Source: Collinsella aerofaciens (GTDB lineage: Bacteria; Actinomycetota; Coriobacteriia; Coriobacteriales; Coriobacteriaceae). From it: DNA of 64,000 bases. The notes beneath the pieces were generated by a model that ran no database searches, had not been told where the DNA came from, and saw nothing but the letters and a program-made list of their open reading frames with translations. Where the stretch lies: the NCBI RefSeq assembly GCF_018785265.1, contig NZ_WQPK01000047.1:1-64000 (forward strand), given 5' to 3'. Below, piece after piece: positions 6,810 to 15,730 of the stretch (position 1 is its first letter; each line of letters starts with the position of its first letter). A program made the position numbers and the translations under genes.

Positions 6810-8612
6810 ATGTCTCAGAGAAGCACCAGTCCGCTCAAACGCTCCACCGTGCGCCGCACGCTGCAGCGTTTTTGGGATGTCACGCGCACGCAGCCGCTGA
6901 TCGTCTTTCTCTCGGTATTTTCGTCGGCGGGCTATATCTTTTTGCTCACGTTTGCCAACACCTACGTGATGGCGCTTATCGTCGACCGCGTCCAGACCGG
7001 CCCCGTGGCGGGCGACCAGGTGCTTGAGGTCTTTGGCCCCTACATTCTGGCGCTCGTGCTCGTTAATCTGGTAGGCCAGATCCTCTCCAAGCTGCAGGAC
7101 TACACCGTCTACAAGCTCGAGATTGCGGGCAACTATCACCTGGCGCGCTTGTGCTTTGACACGCTCTCCAATCAATCCATGACATTCCACACCAGTCGAT
7201 TTGGCGGATCGCTTGTGAGCCAGACGAGCCGTTTTATGAGCGGCTACACGGGTCTGGTGGACGTGACGGTGTATTCGCTCATTCCCACCATCACCTCGGT
7301 TGTCTGCACGGTGGCGGCGCTCGCCCCGGTGGTGCCGACGTTTACCGTAATCCTGGTGGGTATCATGGTCGTCTACATTGCGTTTGTCTGGCTTATGTAC
7401 AAGCGCATCATGCCGCTTTCGGCCGCGACGTCCGCCGCACAGAACAAGCTGTCGGGCGTGCTGTCCGATGCGGTCACGAACATCCTGGCCGTCAAGACCT
7501 GCGGGCGCGAGGACTTTGAGCGCGACCTATTCGATACCGCCGACCGTGCCGCGCGCGATGCCGAAACGGTATCGATGCACGCCATGATGCAGCGCAACTT
7601 TACGACCTCGGGCCTTATCGTCATCACCATGGCCGTGGTGAGTGTGTTCGTCGCGGGCGGCAACGCGTGGTTTGGCATTTCGGCCGGCGCGCTCGTCATG
7701 ATCTTTACCTATACGTACAACCTCACTATGCGTTTGAACTACGTGAGCTCCATGATGCAACGCATTAACCGCGCGCTGGGCGATGCGGCCGAGATGACGC
7801 GCGTGCTGGACGAGCCGCGTCTGGTGGCAGACGACGAGAACGCCCCCGAGCTCAAGGTAGGCGATGGTGCGATTGATTTTGAGCACTTGAGCTTTGCATA
7901 CCGTGACGCCGCGGCGGGCGAGAGCGTGTTCGACGACCTGACGCTCCATGTGACGGCGGGCCAGCGCGTGGGCCTGGTGGGCAAATCGGGCTCGGGCAAG
8001 ACGACGCTCACCAAGCTGTTGCTGCGCTTGGACGATGTTCAGGGTGGTCGCGTGCTCGTTGACGGCCAGGACGTCTCGCGCTGCACGCAGCAGAGCCTGC
8101 GCCGCCAGGTTGCCTACGTGCCGCAGGAGGCGCTGCTGTTCCACCGCTCCATTCGCGAGAATATCGCCTACGGCCGCCCCGACGCCACCGACGAACAGAT
8201 TCGCGAGGCTGCGCGCCTGGCTAATGCCCTGGAGTTTATCGACCGCCTGCCCCATGGCTTTGACACCATGGTGGGCGAGCGCGGCGTTAAGCTTTCGGGC
8301 GGCCAACGCCAGCGCGTGGCCATCGCCCGCGCTATCCTGACCGATGCGCCGATTCTGGTGCTCGACGAGGCGACGTCTGCTTTGGATAGCGAGTCCGAGG
8401 CGCTGGTGCAGGAGGCGCTCGAGAACCTGATGCGCGGCCGCACCTCCATTGTGGTGGCACATCGCCTGTCCACCGTGGCGGCGCTCGACCGCATCGTGGT
8501 GTTGGCCGACGGCGAGATTGTCGAGGACGGCACGCATGCACAGCTCGTCGAGGCAGGCGGCGAATACGCAAGCCTGTGGAGCCGCCAGACCGGCGCATTT
8601 TTGGAGGCTTAA
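6810..8612 (+). CDS. ABC transporter, fused permease and ATPase (exporter type)
   Basis: A 600-residue half-transporter that probably works as a homodimer exporting lipids, peptides or drugs. Residues 1-310 form the six-helix exporter membrane domain. The nucleotide-binding domain has Walker A GKSGSGKTT near residue 390, a Q-loop in AYVPQEALLF, the signature LSGGQRQRVAIARA near 493, Walker B ILVLDEATSALD near 515 and the H-loop in VVAHRLST. The ATG at 6810 follows AAAGGAAG at good spacing. No second ABC subunit is adjacent, which argues for a homodimer. The substrate cannot be predicted. Confidence 0.93.
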   Translation: MSQRSTSPLKRSTVRRTLQRFWDVTRTQPLIVFLSVFSSAGYIFLLTFANTYVMALIVDRVQTGPVAGDQVLEVFGPYILALVLVNLVGQILSKLQDYTVYKLEIAGNYHLARLCFDTLSNQSMTFHTSRFGGSLVSQTSRFMSGYTGLVDVTVYSLIPTITSVVCTVAALAPVVPTFTVILVGIMVVYIAFVWLMYKRIMPLSAATSAAQNKLSGVLSDAVTNILAVKTCGREDFERDLFDTADRAARDAETVSMHAMMQRNFTTSGLIVITMAVVSVFVAGGNAWFGISAGALVMIFTYTYNLTMRLNYVSSMMQRINRALGDAAEMTRVLDEPRLVADDENAPELKVGDGAIDFEHLSFAYRDAAAGESVFDDLTLHVTAGQRVGLVGKSGSGKTTLTKLLLRLDDVQGGRVLVDGQDVSRCTQQSLRRQVAYVPQEALLFHRSIRENIAYGRPDATDEQIREAARLANALEFIDRLPHGFDTMVGERGVKLSGGQRQRVAIARAILTDAPILVLDEATSALDSESEALVQEALENLMRGRTSIVVAHRLSTVAALDRIVVLADGEIVEDGTHAQLVEAGGEYASLWSRQTGAFLEA

Positions 8613-8675
8613 GGCCCCCATACGTGGGACAATCGTGCCCATAAGTTTGTTATGCCGCTGAGCCGAGGAGTCGTT

Positions 8676-9338
8676 ATGCCACGCGAGACCAATGCCGCCA
8701 AACGCGAGCGCGCCGTTGAGGTGTGCGAGCGCCTCAACCGTCGCTATGGCCCGGTCGAGTGCTTTTTGGACCACGAGAATCCCTTTAGGCTGCTCATCGC
8801 GGTGCTGCTCTCGGCGCAGACGACCGACGCGCAGGTCAACAAGGTGACGCCGAAGCTGTTTGCCCAGTGGCCCACGCCCGAGGCCATGGCGGGGGCGAGC
8901 GTGGCCGATGTGGCCGACACCATTAAGTCACTCGGCTTTTATAAGAGTAAGGCCAAGCACGCTGTGGAGGCCGCGCAGATGATCGTTGCCGATTATGGTG
9001 GCGAGGTGCCGGCCGACATGAAGGAGCTCGTCAAACTGCCGGGTGTGGGTCGCAAGACGGCGAACATCGTGCTCAACGTGGGATTTGGCATTGTCGAGGG
9101 CATCGCGGTCGATACACACGTCAACCGCATTGCGCACCGCCTGATGCTGAGTCCCAAGACGCATGCCAAGGAGCCGCTCAAGACCGAGCAAGACCTGCTC
9201 AAGATTTTGCCGCACGAGTATTGGGAATCGGTCAACCACCAGTGGATTACCTTTGGCCGCGAGATCTGCGACGCCCGCAAACCTAAGTGCGACGAGTGCC
9301 CGCTGGCGGATTTGTGCCCCAGCGTACGGGTGAGCTAG
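8676..9338 (+). CDS. nth: Endonuclease III
   Basis: A 220-residue base-excision DNA glycosylase/AP lyase acting on oxidised pyrimidines. The HhH motif is LPGVGRKTAN, with catalytic Lys127. VDTHVNR carries the catalytic Asp146. The C-terminal 4Fe-4S loop has four cysteines in CDARKPKCDECPLADLC. The start at 8676 follows CGAGGAG; an ATG 24 bases upstream lacks a site. This normal enzyme contrasts with the cluster-less MutY relative at 1137. Confidence 0.96.
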   Translation: MPRETNAAKRERAVEVCERLNRRYGPVECFLDHENPFRLLIAVLLSAQTTDAQVNKVTPKLFAQWPTPEAMAGASVADVADTIKSLGFYKSKAKHAVEAAQMIVADYGGEVPADMKELVKLPGVGRKTANIVLNVGFGIVEGIAVDTHVNRIAHRLMLSPKTHAKEPLKTEQDLLKILPHEYWESVNHQWITFGREICDARKPKCDECPLADLCPSVRVS

Positions 9339-9415
9339 GTTACAAGGGCAGGCCGCCACTCTTGCGTATCTCCGGGCGGTACAAATCGGGACGCGGCCGG
9401 TGACCACGGCGCTCG

Positions 9416-10573
9416 CTACGACTCCCGAAGCAAGAACTCTTCTACCGGCACGACCGATGCCCCCTCGGTATCGTAGCGCTCGGAGCCGTGATATACGACG
9501 GCTCGGTCCTTTGCGGGAATGCCAAGTTCGGAACCAACAGAGCGTAGGTGTCGAGCGAATGTGTCGCGGTAGGTAGCGCCCGATTTGATTTCGAACGCCT
9601 GTGGGCGAGCCGGCTCTGTTAGATCGATAAGGTCGATCTCTCGTTTGCTGTCGTCGCGATAAAAGGCAAGCGTGGGCTCGAGGCCTCTGTTGAGGTATGC
9701 CTTCTGGCGTTCCGAGACAACGAGGTTTTCGAATATTTCCCCGCTTAGGGGGTGGTTCATGAGACTGCGCTCGTCGTGAATGCCAAGCAGATGGCAAAGT
9801 AGTCCCGTGTCGTAGAAGTACAATTTTGGCGCTTTGGTAAGCCGCTTGCGCATGTTTCCAGCATATGGTTGAAGCAGGAACACCAAATAGCTTGATTGCA
9901 GGATCGAAAGCCACGAGCTGATCGTCGCCGTGGCGACTCCCACATCAGCGGCGAGTCTTGATAGGTTGAGCAGCCCTCCCACGCAAGCCGCGCACAGCCC
10001 GATCATTTTTCTAAAGGAGCTCAGGTTGCGCACGTCGAGAAGGCCGCCCGCGTCGCGTTCCACATAGGTCATAAGGTAATTTTGGTAGAACATATCGGTG
10101 GGGATGCCCGCATCGTATATGCGCGGGTATCCCCCGCGAATCAGGTAGGTGTCAAGCGAGATTTGCGTGTCGCTGAGCTCCTGGTAGGAGAGAGGCAGGA
10201 GTTTGAGCATGCCGACGCGCCCGGCAAGCGATTGCTGGATGTTGTGCATGAGCAAAAAGTTTTGCGAGCCGGACAATACATACTGGCCGGTCCTTCCGCG
10301 TTCGTCGGAGGCGACCTGAATCATGCTGAACAGCTCCGGTGCATATTGGGCCTCGTCGATGATCAGATGATCGGGGCGCCTGCTGATAAAGCCGACGGGG
10401 TCATCGAGTGCGGCGCGACGGACTTCCGGGTTTTCGAGGTTGAGATATTCATATTCAGGAAAAACGGCCTTGATGAGAGTTGACTTGCCGCTTTGGCGTG
10501 GCCCCGTAAGCGAGACGACGGGAAACCATTCTGACATGTCGCGTAGCTTCTGGGCCATGGTTCGCTCAATCAT
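9416..10573 (-). CDS. AAA ATPase with DUF4143 domain
   Basis: A 385-residue ATP-binding protein of the widespread AAA_14/DUF4143 family, whose physiological role is mostly unknown. Walker A is GPRQSGKST at about 24-32 and Walker B is LIIDEAQ at about 70. A sensor-like segment VLSGSQNFLL follows. The C-terminal half is DUF4143, including YFYDTGLLCHLLG and EIKSGATYRDTF, the latter resembling a PD-(D/E)XK nuclease-like strand. It is the only minus-strand gene in the first 17 kb. Such genes often travel horizontally, but base composition here is not strikingly different. Confidence 0.88.
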   Translation of the reverse strand: MIERTMAQKLRDMSEWFPVVSLTGPRQSGKSTLIKAVFPEYEYLNLENPEVRRAALDDPVGFISRRPDHLIIDEAQYAPELFSMIQVASDERGRTGQYVLSGSQNFLLMHNIQQSLAGRVGMLKLLPLSYQELSDTQISLDTYLIRGGYPRIYDAGIPTDMFYQNYLMTYVERDAGGLLDVRNLSSFRKMIGLCAACVGGLLNLSRLAADVGVATATISSWLSILQSSYLVFLLQPYAGNMRKRLTKAPKLYFYDTGLLCHLLGIHDERSLMNHPLSGEIFENLVVSERQKAYLNRGLEPTLAFYRDDSKREIDLIDLTEPARPQAFEIKSGATYRDTFARHLRSVGSELGIPAKDRAVVYHGSERYDTEGASVVPVEEFLLRES

Positions 10574-10723
10574 TTTTAACGCCCTTCGTGTCTAGCATCT
10601 CATGCTCGTAGGCATGCTTTTGGTTTGAAAGTCTCGTACCGAGTTTGTCGGTATCTGCCGGGTTTCGTGGCAGGTCTTTGGGATTTGCCACATCGGCAAG
10701 GCAAAAAACCATAATTACTAACT

Positions 10724-10769
10724 AGAAGTTACCACAACTGTAAAGTAGAAATTGCCATAATTGCAAAGT
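10724..10769. repeat. Two tandem 23-bp repeats with internal dyads
   Basis: The units 10724-10746 and 10747-10769 match at 18 of 23 positions. Each holds a small inverted repeat (AGTT-5-AACT in the first, AATT-5-AATT in the second), and the differences in the arms compensate each other. The block sits in the AT-rich divergent region between the DUF4143 ATPase gene and mfd, so it is a candidate operator. Confidence 0.6.
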
Positions 10770-10920
10770 AATGCAGGTAGAAGCTGGTAATTGGTGCTGT
10801 CCGATCAGGCTGTTTTGTGCCGAGGGCGTTCGGGCATGCGCGTTTTGGGGTGGCTGTTCGGCGCGCGCTGGCGTGCCCACCTCATGCGTTACCATGACAG
10901 GCAACGAAATCCGCCGCATA

Positions 10921-10948
10921 CCCGCCGAGCTTGCCTCGGCGGGCTTTT
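10921..10948 (+). terminator. Terminator-like hairpin in the mfd leader
   Basis: A 9-bp perfect stem (10921-10929 with 10935-10943), CTTGC loop, then CTTTT. It ends 12 bases before the mfd ribosome site GGAGGAA. It either ends an upstream transcript or attenuates mfd. Confidence 0.7.
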
Positions 10949-10973
10949 GGCGTTGCAATGCCGGAGGAACAGC

Positions 10974-13900
10974 ATGCTCATTCACCGTATAGCCGCGCAG
11001 CTCTATACTGCCGAGGCACTGCAGACCGTCGAGGCCGGGCTCGATTCTGGCGAGGACGTGACGCTGGCCGTGTCTCAGTCGGGCCGAACGCTTATGGCCG
11101 CCGCCCAGTTTGCGCGTCGTCCGCGCCCCACGGTCTACATCGTGAGTGGCGAGGATGCGGCCGATCGCGCCGCACGTAGTCTGGCTGCCTATGTGGGCCT
11201 GGCGCACGTGTGCCGCTTTCCCGAGCGCAAGGACTACCCTTGGCGCGAGCAGGCGCCCGACGACGCCGTGGTAGCCCAGCGCTGCGAGGCGCTCGGGCGC
11301 ATCGTGCGCGGCGACAACTGCATCATGGTCGCCTCGGCTCGCGCGCTGCTGCGTTGCGTGCCACCAGTCGAGAGCCACTACTGGGAGTCCACGACCTTCG
11401 CGGTGGGCGAGGAGATTCCTTTTGACGAGGTGCCGCAGCGTCTGGTGGGCATGGGCTACACCAATGCCGGCGCCGCCGACGCGCCCGGCCTGTTCCGTGT
11501 GCACGGCGACACCGTCGAGGTGTTTCCCGCGCAGGAAAAGGCGCCCGTGCGCATTGAGTTCTTCGGCGACGAGATCGATCGCATCCGCCGCATGGTGAGT
11601 TCAACGGGCCAGACCATCGGCAACGAGGACAGCATCGAGATCTTCCCGTGCCGTGAGCTGGCGCTTACCGACGAGGCCGTCCACAACATGCATGTGGCGC
11701 TCTACCGCGCCAGCCAGGACGACAGCAAGTTGGCGGTGCTGCTCGAGATGGTGGATGCACGCATTGTCACGCCCGAGCTCGACCGCTTTTTGCCGGTGAT
11801 GTACGGCCAGACCGTAAGCCCGCTGGCGCACGTGGGCGGCAAGGCGCTCGTGGTGCTGTCCGAGCCGCGCTCGCTGTTCGACGACTGTCTGCGCGCCTAC
11901 GAGGATATCGAGGCACGTGCCGGCGAGGCGGGTGTCGACCGCCTGGACGGTCTGTACGTGCGTGCCCAGCAACTCGACTTTGGTTCCCAGCAACGCCTGA
12001 ACTATGTGAGCCTCATCCGTGCCGGTGGTGCGGTGACGGCCGAGCTGAAGATTGAGCAGCCTGCCATCGCAGGATCGGACAACCGTTTTATGACGCGCAT
12101 CCAGGAGGTCGTGGGCAAGCGCTATGCCTGCGTGTTTGCCATTCCCGACCGCGGTGCGCGCGAGTCGATGGAGCTCACCTTTGGTGACGAGGGCATTACC
12201 TTTGAGGAGTCGCTGACGGCGGCCCCCGAAAACGCCGGCGCTATTGGCGACCGCGTGCGCGTGGCAGCGGCGGATTCCGCCAACCGTGCCGCACGCCAGG
12301 AGGCCCATGCTTCCATTCGCGAGCGTAAGGCCGACGCGCTCAACGCCCGCTCGCTCGAGGCGGGCGCCGCGCAGGCTGCCGCCGGCGCCGCCGTGCCCAC
12401 CATCTCGCGCGGGCGCGTGACCTTTGTCGATGCCGCCCTGCCGCAGGGCGTGGTGGTGCCCGATGCCAACCTGGCCGTGTTCTCGATCGCCGACCTCAAC
12501 GCCCGCATGGACGCCAACCGCGCGCGCAGCCGCCGCAAGGTGGACATTACGCAGATCACCTTCCCGTTTAAGCCGGGCGACTACGTGGTGCACGCCACCC
12601 ATGGCATCGCACTCTTTAGCGAGATCGCGCGCCAGGAAGTGGGCGGCAAGGAACGCGACTACTTTTTGCTGGAATATGCCGACGGCGACAAGCTCTACGT
12701 GCCGCTCGAGCAGGTCGACCGTATCACGCGATACGTTGGTCCCGACGGCGATAAGCCGCGCTTGACTAGGCTCAACACCGCCGACTGGACGCGGGCTACC
12801 AACAAAGCGCGCAAGAATGCCAAAAAGCTGGCGTTTGACCTGGTCGACCTGTATACGCGCCGCTCGTCGATTACCGGTATCGCCTGTCCGCCCGACACGC
12901 CCGAGCAGATCGAGATGGAGGAGAGCTTCCCCTACGACGAGACGCGTGACCAGCTGGAGGCTATTGCCGACATCAAGGCCGACATGGAGGCGCCCAAGCC
13001 CATGGACCGCCTGCTGTGCGGCGACGTGGGTTTCGGCAAGACCGAGGTCGCCCTGCGTGCGGCGTTTAAGTGCGTGGACTCCGGCCGTCAGGTCATGGTG
13101 CTCTGCCCCACAACCATTCTGGCCCAGCAGCACTACGAGACATTCTTTGAGCGCTTTGCCCCGTTTGGCCTCGAGGTCGAGGTGCTCAGCCGCTTCCGCA
13201 CGCCGGCGCAGCAAAAGCGCGCGCTTAAGGCGTTTGCCGAGGGCACGATTGATGTGCTCATCGGCACGCACCGCTTGCTTTCTGCCGATGTGAACCCCAA
13301 GAACCTGGGCATGGTGATCATCGACGAGGAGCAGCGCTTTGGCGTGCAGCACAAGGAGCAGCTCAAGAATCTGCGCGAGCAAATCGACGTGCTCACGCTC
13401 TCGGCAACGCCGATTCCGCGAACCATGCAGATGGCCACGAGCGGCGTGCGCGACATGAGCCTGATCACCACGCCGCCGACCGGGCGTCGTCCCGTGATCG
13501 TGCACGTGGGGGAGTACGACCCCGACGTGGTGAGTGCGGCGATTCGCCTGGAGGTGGGCCGTGGCGGTCAGGTGTATTACGTGTCCAACCGCGTCAAGAC
13601 CATCGACGATGCCGTGGCGCGTGTGCACGAGGCCGCGCCCGAGGCGCGCGTGGGCGTGGCGCACGGCAAGATGAGCCCGCGCGAGGTCGAGGACGTGATG
13701 ATCGAGTTCGCGACCAAGAAGATCGACGTGCTTATCGCCACGACCATCGTGGAGAGTGGCATCGATAACGCGACCGCCAACACGCTCATCATCGAGGACT
13801 CGCAGCGTCTGGGTCTGGCACAGCTCTACCAGCTTAAGGGCCGCGTGGGCCGTTCTGCCACGCAGGCCTATGCGTACTTTATGTTCCCGGGCGAGCTGCC

Positions 13901-14606
13901 GCTCACCGAGGAGGCAACGGCGCGCCTGACCGCGCTTTCCGAGTTCCAGGACCTGGGCAGCGGCATGCGCATTGCCATGCGCGACCTGGAGATCCGCGGC
14001 GCCGGTTCGCTTATGGGCGCCGAGCAGCACGGCAACCTGTCGAGTGTGGGCTTTGACCTGTTTACGCAGATGCTGGGACAGGCTGTGGCCGAGGCGCGCG
14101 GCGACGACGATGCCGGCGTGGAGGCGGCGAGCGTGGGCATCAACCTGCCGGCCGACTACTTCTTGTCCGAGGAGTACCTGCCGGCGGTGGACCAGCGCGT
14201 GCTCGTGTACCGCAAGCTCGCAGCGGCCGAGGACCTGGAGAGCATCGATGAGGTGCAGGAAGAGACCGAGGCCGCGCATGGCGAGCTGCCGTTGGCAGGA
14301 CTCAACCTGTTCAATCGCGCACGAATCCGCATTCGCGGCGAGCGCCTGGGGCTCGAGAGCGTCACGCTCAGCGGCGGTCGCATCACGTTTTTGGGCGTCG
14401 ACGTGCCCAAGAAGGTGGCCTTTGAGCTAAAGACCCGCTATGGCGCGGTGAACTTCCCCAAGAGCCGCAAACTGTCGGTGCCCTACAAGGCGGGCGCCGG
14501 CGCGGGCAGCGGCCTGGGTCGCGGTCTCGACGCCAACGACGGTACCGGCCCCGTGGCCGCGGCACTCATGCTGTTGCAGCAGCTGGGTGCGAGCGATGAT
14601 GACTAG
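10974..14606 (+). CDS. mfd: Transcription-repair coupling factor Mfd
   Basis: A 1210-residue ATP-dependent translocase that removes stalled RNA polymerase at DNA lesions and recruits UvrA. The N-terminal third is the UvrB-homology region. The CarD-like RNA polymerase interaction domain lies near 529-590 (FKPGDYVVHATHGIALF and following). The RecG-like motor has Walker A GDVGFGKTEVA near 682 and Walker B IIDEEQRFGV near 783. The TRCF domain is C-terminal. The open frame extends upstream to 10791, but the ATG at 10974 has a GGAGGAA site and gives the family N-terminus. The last 60 residues are Gly/Ala rich and variable. Confidence 0.96.
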   Translation: MLIHRIAAQLYTAEALQTVEAGLDSGEDVTLAVSQSGRTLMAAAQFARRPRPTVYIVSGEDAADRAARSLAAYVGLAHVCRFPERKDYPWREQAPDDAVVAQRCEALGRIVRGDNCIMVASARALLRCVPPVESHYWESTTFAVGEEIPFDEVPQRLVGMGYTNAGAADAPGLFRVHGDTVEVFPAQEKAPVRIEFFGDEIDRIRRMVSSTGQTIGNEDSIEIFPCRELALTDEAVHNMHVALYRASQDDSKLAVLLEMVDARIVTPELDRFLPVMYGQTVSPLAHVGGKALVVLSEPRSLFDDCLRAYEDIEARAGEAGVDRLDGLYVRAQQLDFGSQQRLNYVSLIRAGGAVTAELKIEQPAIAGSDNRFMTRIQEVVGKRYACVFAIPDRGARESMELTFGDEGITFEESLTAAPENAGAIGDRVRVAAADSANRAARQEAHASIRERKADALNARSLEAGAAQAAAGAAVPTISRGRVTFVDAALPQGVVVPDANLAVFSIADLNARMDANRARSRRKVDITQITFPFKPGDYVVHATHGIALFSEIARQEVGGKERDYFLLEYADGDKLYVPLEQVDRITRYVGPDGDKPRLTRLNTADWTRATNKARKNAKKLAFDLVDLYTRRSSITGIACPPDTPEQIEMEESFPYDETRDQLEAIADIKADMEAPKPMDRLLCGDVGFGKTEVALRAAFKCVDSGRQVMVLCPTTILAQQHYETFFERFAPFGLEVEVLSRFRTPAQQKRALKAFAEGTIDVLIGTHRLLSADVNPKNLGMVIIDEEQRFGVQHKEQLKNLREQIDVLTLSATPIPRTMQMATSGVRDMSLITTPPTGRRPVIVHVGEYDPDVVSAAIRLEVGRGGQVYYVSNRVKTIDDAVARVHEAAPEARVGVAHGKMSPREVEDVMIEFATKKIDVLIATTIVESGIDNATANTLIIEDSQRLGLAQLYQLKGRVGRSATQAYAYFMFPGELPLTEEATARLTALSEFQDLGSGMRIAMRDLEIRGAGSLMGAEQHGNLSSVGFDLFTQMLGQAVAEARGDDDAGVEAASVGINLPADYFLSEEYLPAVDQRVLVYRKLAAAEDLESIDEVQEETEAAHGELPLAGLNLFNRARIRIRGERLGLESVTLSGGRITFLGVDVPKKVAFELKTRYGAVNFPKSRKLSVPYKAGAGAGSGLGRGLDANDGTGPVAAALMLLQQLGASDDD

Positions 14607-14610
14607 CGGG

Positions 14611-14739
14611 TCGACGCTGCAAACGCCCCATTTGGGCAATCTGACCCTCACTCGTCGGTCGCGTACGCAAGTACGCTTCCCTCCTCCTTCGGGCCACCTT
14701 GCCACAAATGGAACGTTTTCGCTTACTTATGCTCAACCT
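14611..14739. repeat. Structured intergenic element, copy A
   Basis: Starts 4 bases after the mfd stop with TCGACGCTGC. Outer arms are 14621-14639 and 14699-14718. The inner part contains a GCGTAC-GCAA-GTACGC hairpin at 14661-14676. It ends CTTATGCTCAACC. Copies B (19384) and C (27948) share the conserved blocks TCGACGCTGC, GGCAATCTG and CACCTTGC; their stems differ in sequence but stay paired. Confidence 0.75.
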
Positions 14740-14821
14740 GTAAGGGTATTTACGGGACAAAGTCATCTTCGTCTCACCCACATTGCAGGTTGACTGTCCT
14801 TCGCCCGACCGAAAGGAAAGC

Positions 14822-15685
14822 ATGTTCGGATACATCTATAAGAAAGATGTCGCCATTATCGCAGTTGTTCTGTGCCTTTGTCTGGGCGTGGGCAGCTTCT
14901 TTGATTATCAAATCTCGAGTGCGCTGTTCAACATCGGCAGCATGTACGGTCGCTTTGTCGAGGCGGCCGGTGAGCTGCCGTTCGAGCTGACGGCGAGCAT
15001 CGCGGGCGTTATGCTCGTGCGCTCGGCACGCCCCGATTCCAAGGCGAGCAAGTGGCTCGCTGCGCTGGGCGTTTTGATCAACGTGGGTCTGGTCGGCTAC
15101 GAGATTATCGGATCGCTGCGCGTCGGCGGCAAGCTTATTGCGTTTCAGCTGGTTCTGACGTTTGCGTTGGTCATCGCAGCCAACTTCATCGCCTACCGCC
15201 TCACGCGCACGACCGAGTCCGACGAGCTTACGCGCTGGGCGTTGATGGTGCTGGCCGTGTGGGTCGCTCAGGCCATCATCCTCAACGTCATTGTTAAGCC
15301 GTTATGGTCGCGCCCGCGCATGCGCGTGATCGAGGTCACGCCGGGGCTCAATTTTCAGCCGTGGTGGGTGATCGGCAACCCCGACAAGTGGACCTATATC
15401 GCCGCCGGCGTGATAAAGGACGGGTTCAAGTCGTTTGCGAGCGGACACACGGCGCATGCGGCGATCGGCCTTATGCTCGCCGGGCTTCCCGCGGCAGCCT
15501 TTAAGGAAAAACCTTCGCGTCGCCGCGTGGTCTTTTGGGCGGCGGTTGTTGTTGCAGCGTTCGTCGCCTTTGGGCGCATCGTGATCGGCGCGCATTTTTT
15601 GAGTGACGTGAGCTGCGGTTTTGCCCTGGTACTGGCACTTGAGTGCCTTGCCGCACGCATTGCCTATCCCAACGGCGTACAATAG
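14822..15685 (+). CDS. PAP2 family phosphatase, membrane bound
   Basis: A 287-residue integral membrane phosphatase of the PAP2 (acid phosphatase/lipid phosphatase) family. Likely substrates are undecaprenyl-, phosphatidyl- or other lipid phosphates at the outer face. All three motifs are visible: KPLWSRPRMR (C1), ASGHTAHAAIG (C2, catalytic His in SGH) and GRIVIGAHFLSDV (C3, catalytic His and Asp). Several hydrophobic helices precede the motifs. The ATG at 14822 follows AAAGGAAA. The next gene starts 45 bases downstream and may be co-transcribed, although no functional link is evident. Confidence 0.9.
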   Translation: MFGYIYKKDVAIIAVVLCLCLGVGSFFDYQISSALFNIGSMYGRFVEAAGELPFELTASIAGVMLVRSARPDSKASKWLAALGVLINVGLVGYEIIGSLRVGGKLIAFQLVLTFALVIAANFIAYRLTRTTESDELTRWALMVLAVWVAQAIILNVIVKPLWSRPRMRVIEVTPGLNFQPWWVIGNPDKWTYIAAGVIKDGFKSFASGHTAHAAIGLMLAGLPAAAFKEKPSRRRVVFWAAVVVAAFVAFGRIVIGAHFLSDVSCGFALVLALECLAARIAYPNGVQ

Positions 15686-15730
15686 CTCCGTTTGAATCAT
15701 CTGGCCGATACCCGGTAAGAGAGGATTGCC

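Noticed and set aside
11601..14279. 892-codon open frame antisense to mfd
   Set aside because: Low-complexity His/Arg/Leu-rich translation typical of a shadow frame opposite a real gene; mfd is unambiguous.
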